Origin: CAZPWF01 sp964590725
Lineage (GTDB): Bacteria > Patescibacteriota > Saccharimonadia > Saccharimonadales > JACQNP01
Assembly (NCBI GenBank): GCA_964590725.1
Contig: CAZPWF010000007.1
Coordinates: forward strand, 1 to 39,704
DNA: 39,704 nt
Direction of reading: 5' to 3'
Shown piece by piece: positions 39,656 through 39,704 of this stretch. Position 1 is the stretch's first letter. The number at the start of each line of letters is the position of its first letter. A model generated the notes under the pieces. It did no database searches. It was given only the letters and a program-made list of their open reading frames with translations, and was not told the DNA's origin. The position numbers were made by a program, and so were the translations under genes.

Positions 39656-39704
39656 AGCTCCGCGTCCCTGTCCTGGAACTCTTTATACCCAGATCTAATT
39701 AGCC
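39646..39704 (-). CDS. C-terminal end of an unknown gene (cut by window edge)
   Basis: Only 18 codons are visible, reading LIRSGYKEFQDRDAELTK then TAA (39648-39646). The frame is open to the window edge and is followed at once by a good terminator, so it is probably a true gene end. No function can be assigned. Confidence 0.55.
   Translation of the reverse strand, partial: LIRSGYKEFQDRDAELTK

Overview
The window is a gene-dense bacterial chromosome segment that best fits Candidatus Saccharibacteria (TM7) or a close relative in the Patescibacteria/CPR. This is an inference from gene content and style. The core genes are small and divergent. The genetic code is standard: TGA is used as a stop in the ATGA/GTGA gene overlaps, which argues against SR1 and Gracilibacteria. 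Many short lysine-rich proteins carry a single membrane anchor, and energy genes are limited to lower glycolysis plus an F-type ATPase. No tRNA, rRNA, CRISPR array or insertion sequence was found. No mobile-element protein is recognisable.

Layout. 1-4.9 kb (minus): an F1Fo ATP synthase operon (orf282-atpF-atpH-atpA-atpG-atpD), read from a consensus promoter and headed by an unusual membrane protein instead of subunits a and c. 4.9-9.4 kb (minus): a cysteine desulfurase, then metG-tatD and two small unknowns, and a MazG-like pyrophosphohydrolase. 9.4-13.7 kb (minus): a small zinc-ribbon protein, a GH37 trehalase, a small membrane protein, a membrane-anchored FKBP isomerase and a 579-aa helical protein. 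13.7-19.3 kb: the most accessory-looking part. It has mixed strands, three lipoproteins (one with HExxH), a structured 5' leader, a complete tmRNA gene, a Nudix hydrolase, an SGNH hydrolase and two decayed copies of one small gene family flanking a 269-aa unknown. 19.3-21.5 kb: an RRM RNA-binding protein with a long leader, then a MarR-MFS efflux pair. 21.5-27.5 kb (minus): ksgA next to a DUF348/G5/lysozyme-like cell-wall protein (synteny known from Gram-positives), Nudix-pcrA and a membrane-anchored unknown. 27.5-37.2 kb: lower glycolysis (tpiA, pgk, pyk, ppsA, a fused D-lactate dehydrogenase/phosphoglycerate mutase, eno) plus an adenylate-kinase-like gene. 37.2-39.7 kb: three surface or secreted unknowns and the last codons of another gene with its terminator.

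How it works together. The glycolytic block covers triose phosphate to pyruvate and D-lactate except for GAPDH. The LDH/PGAM fusion joins the phosphoglycerate isomerisation step to NADH re-oxidation. ATP synthase adds proton-coupled energetics, but its a and c subunits are not encoded here.

A recurring regulatory pattern is a -10 hexamer followed by exactly six bases and then the start codon. This predicts leaderless mRNAs for at least eight genes. The genes with long leaders (the 14.0 kb pair and the RRM gene) instead have strong Shine-Dalgarno sites that can pair with a CCTCC element in their own leader.
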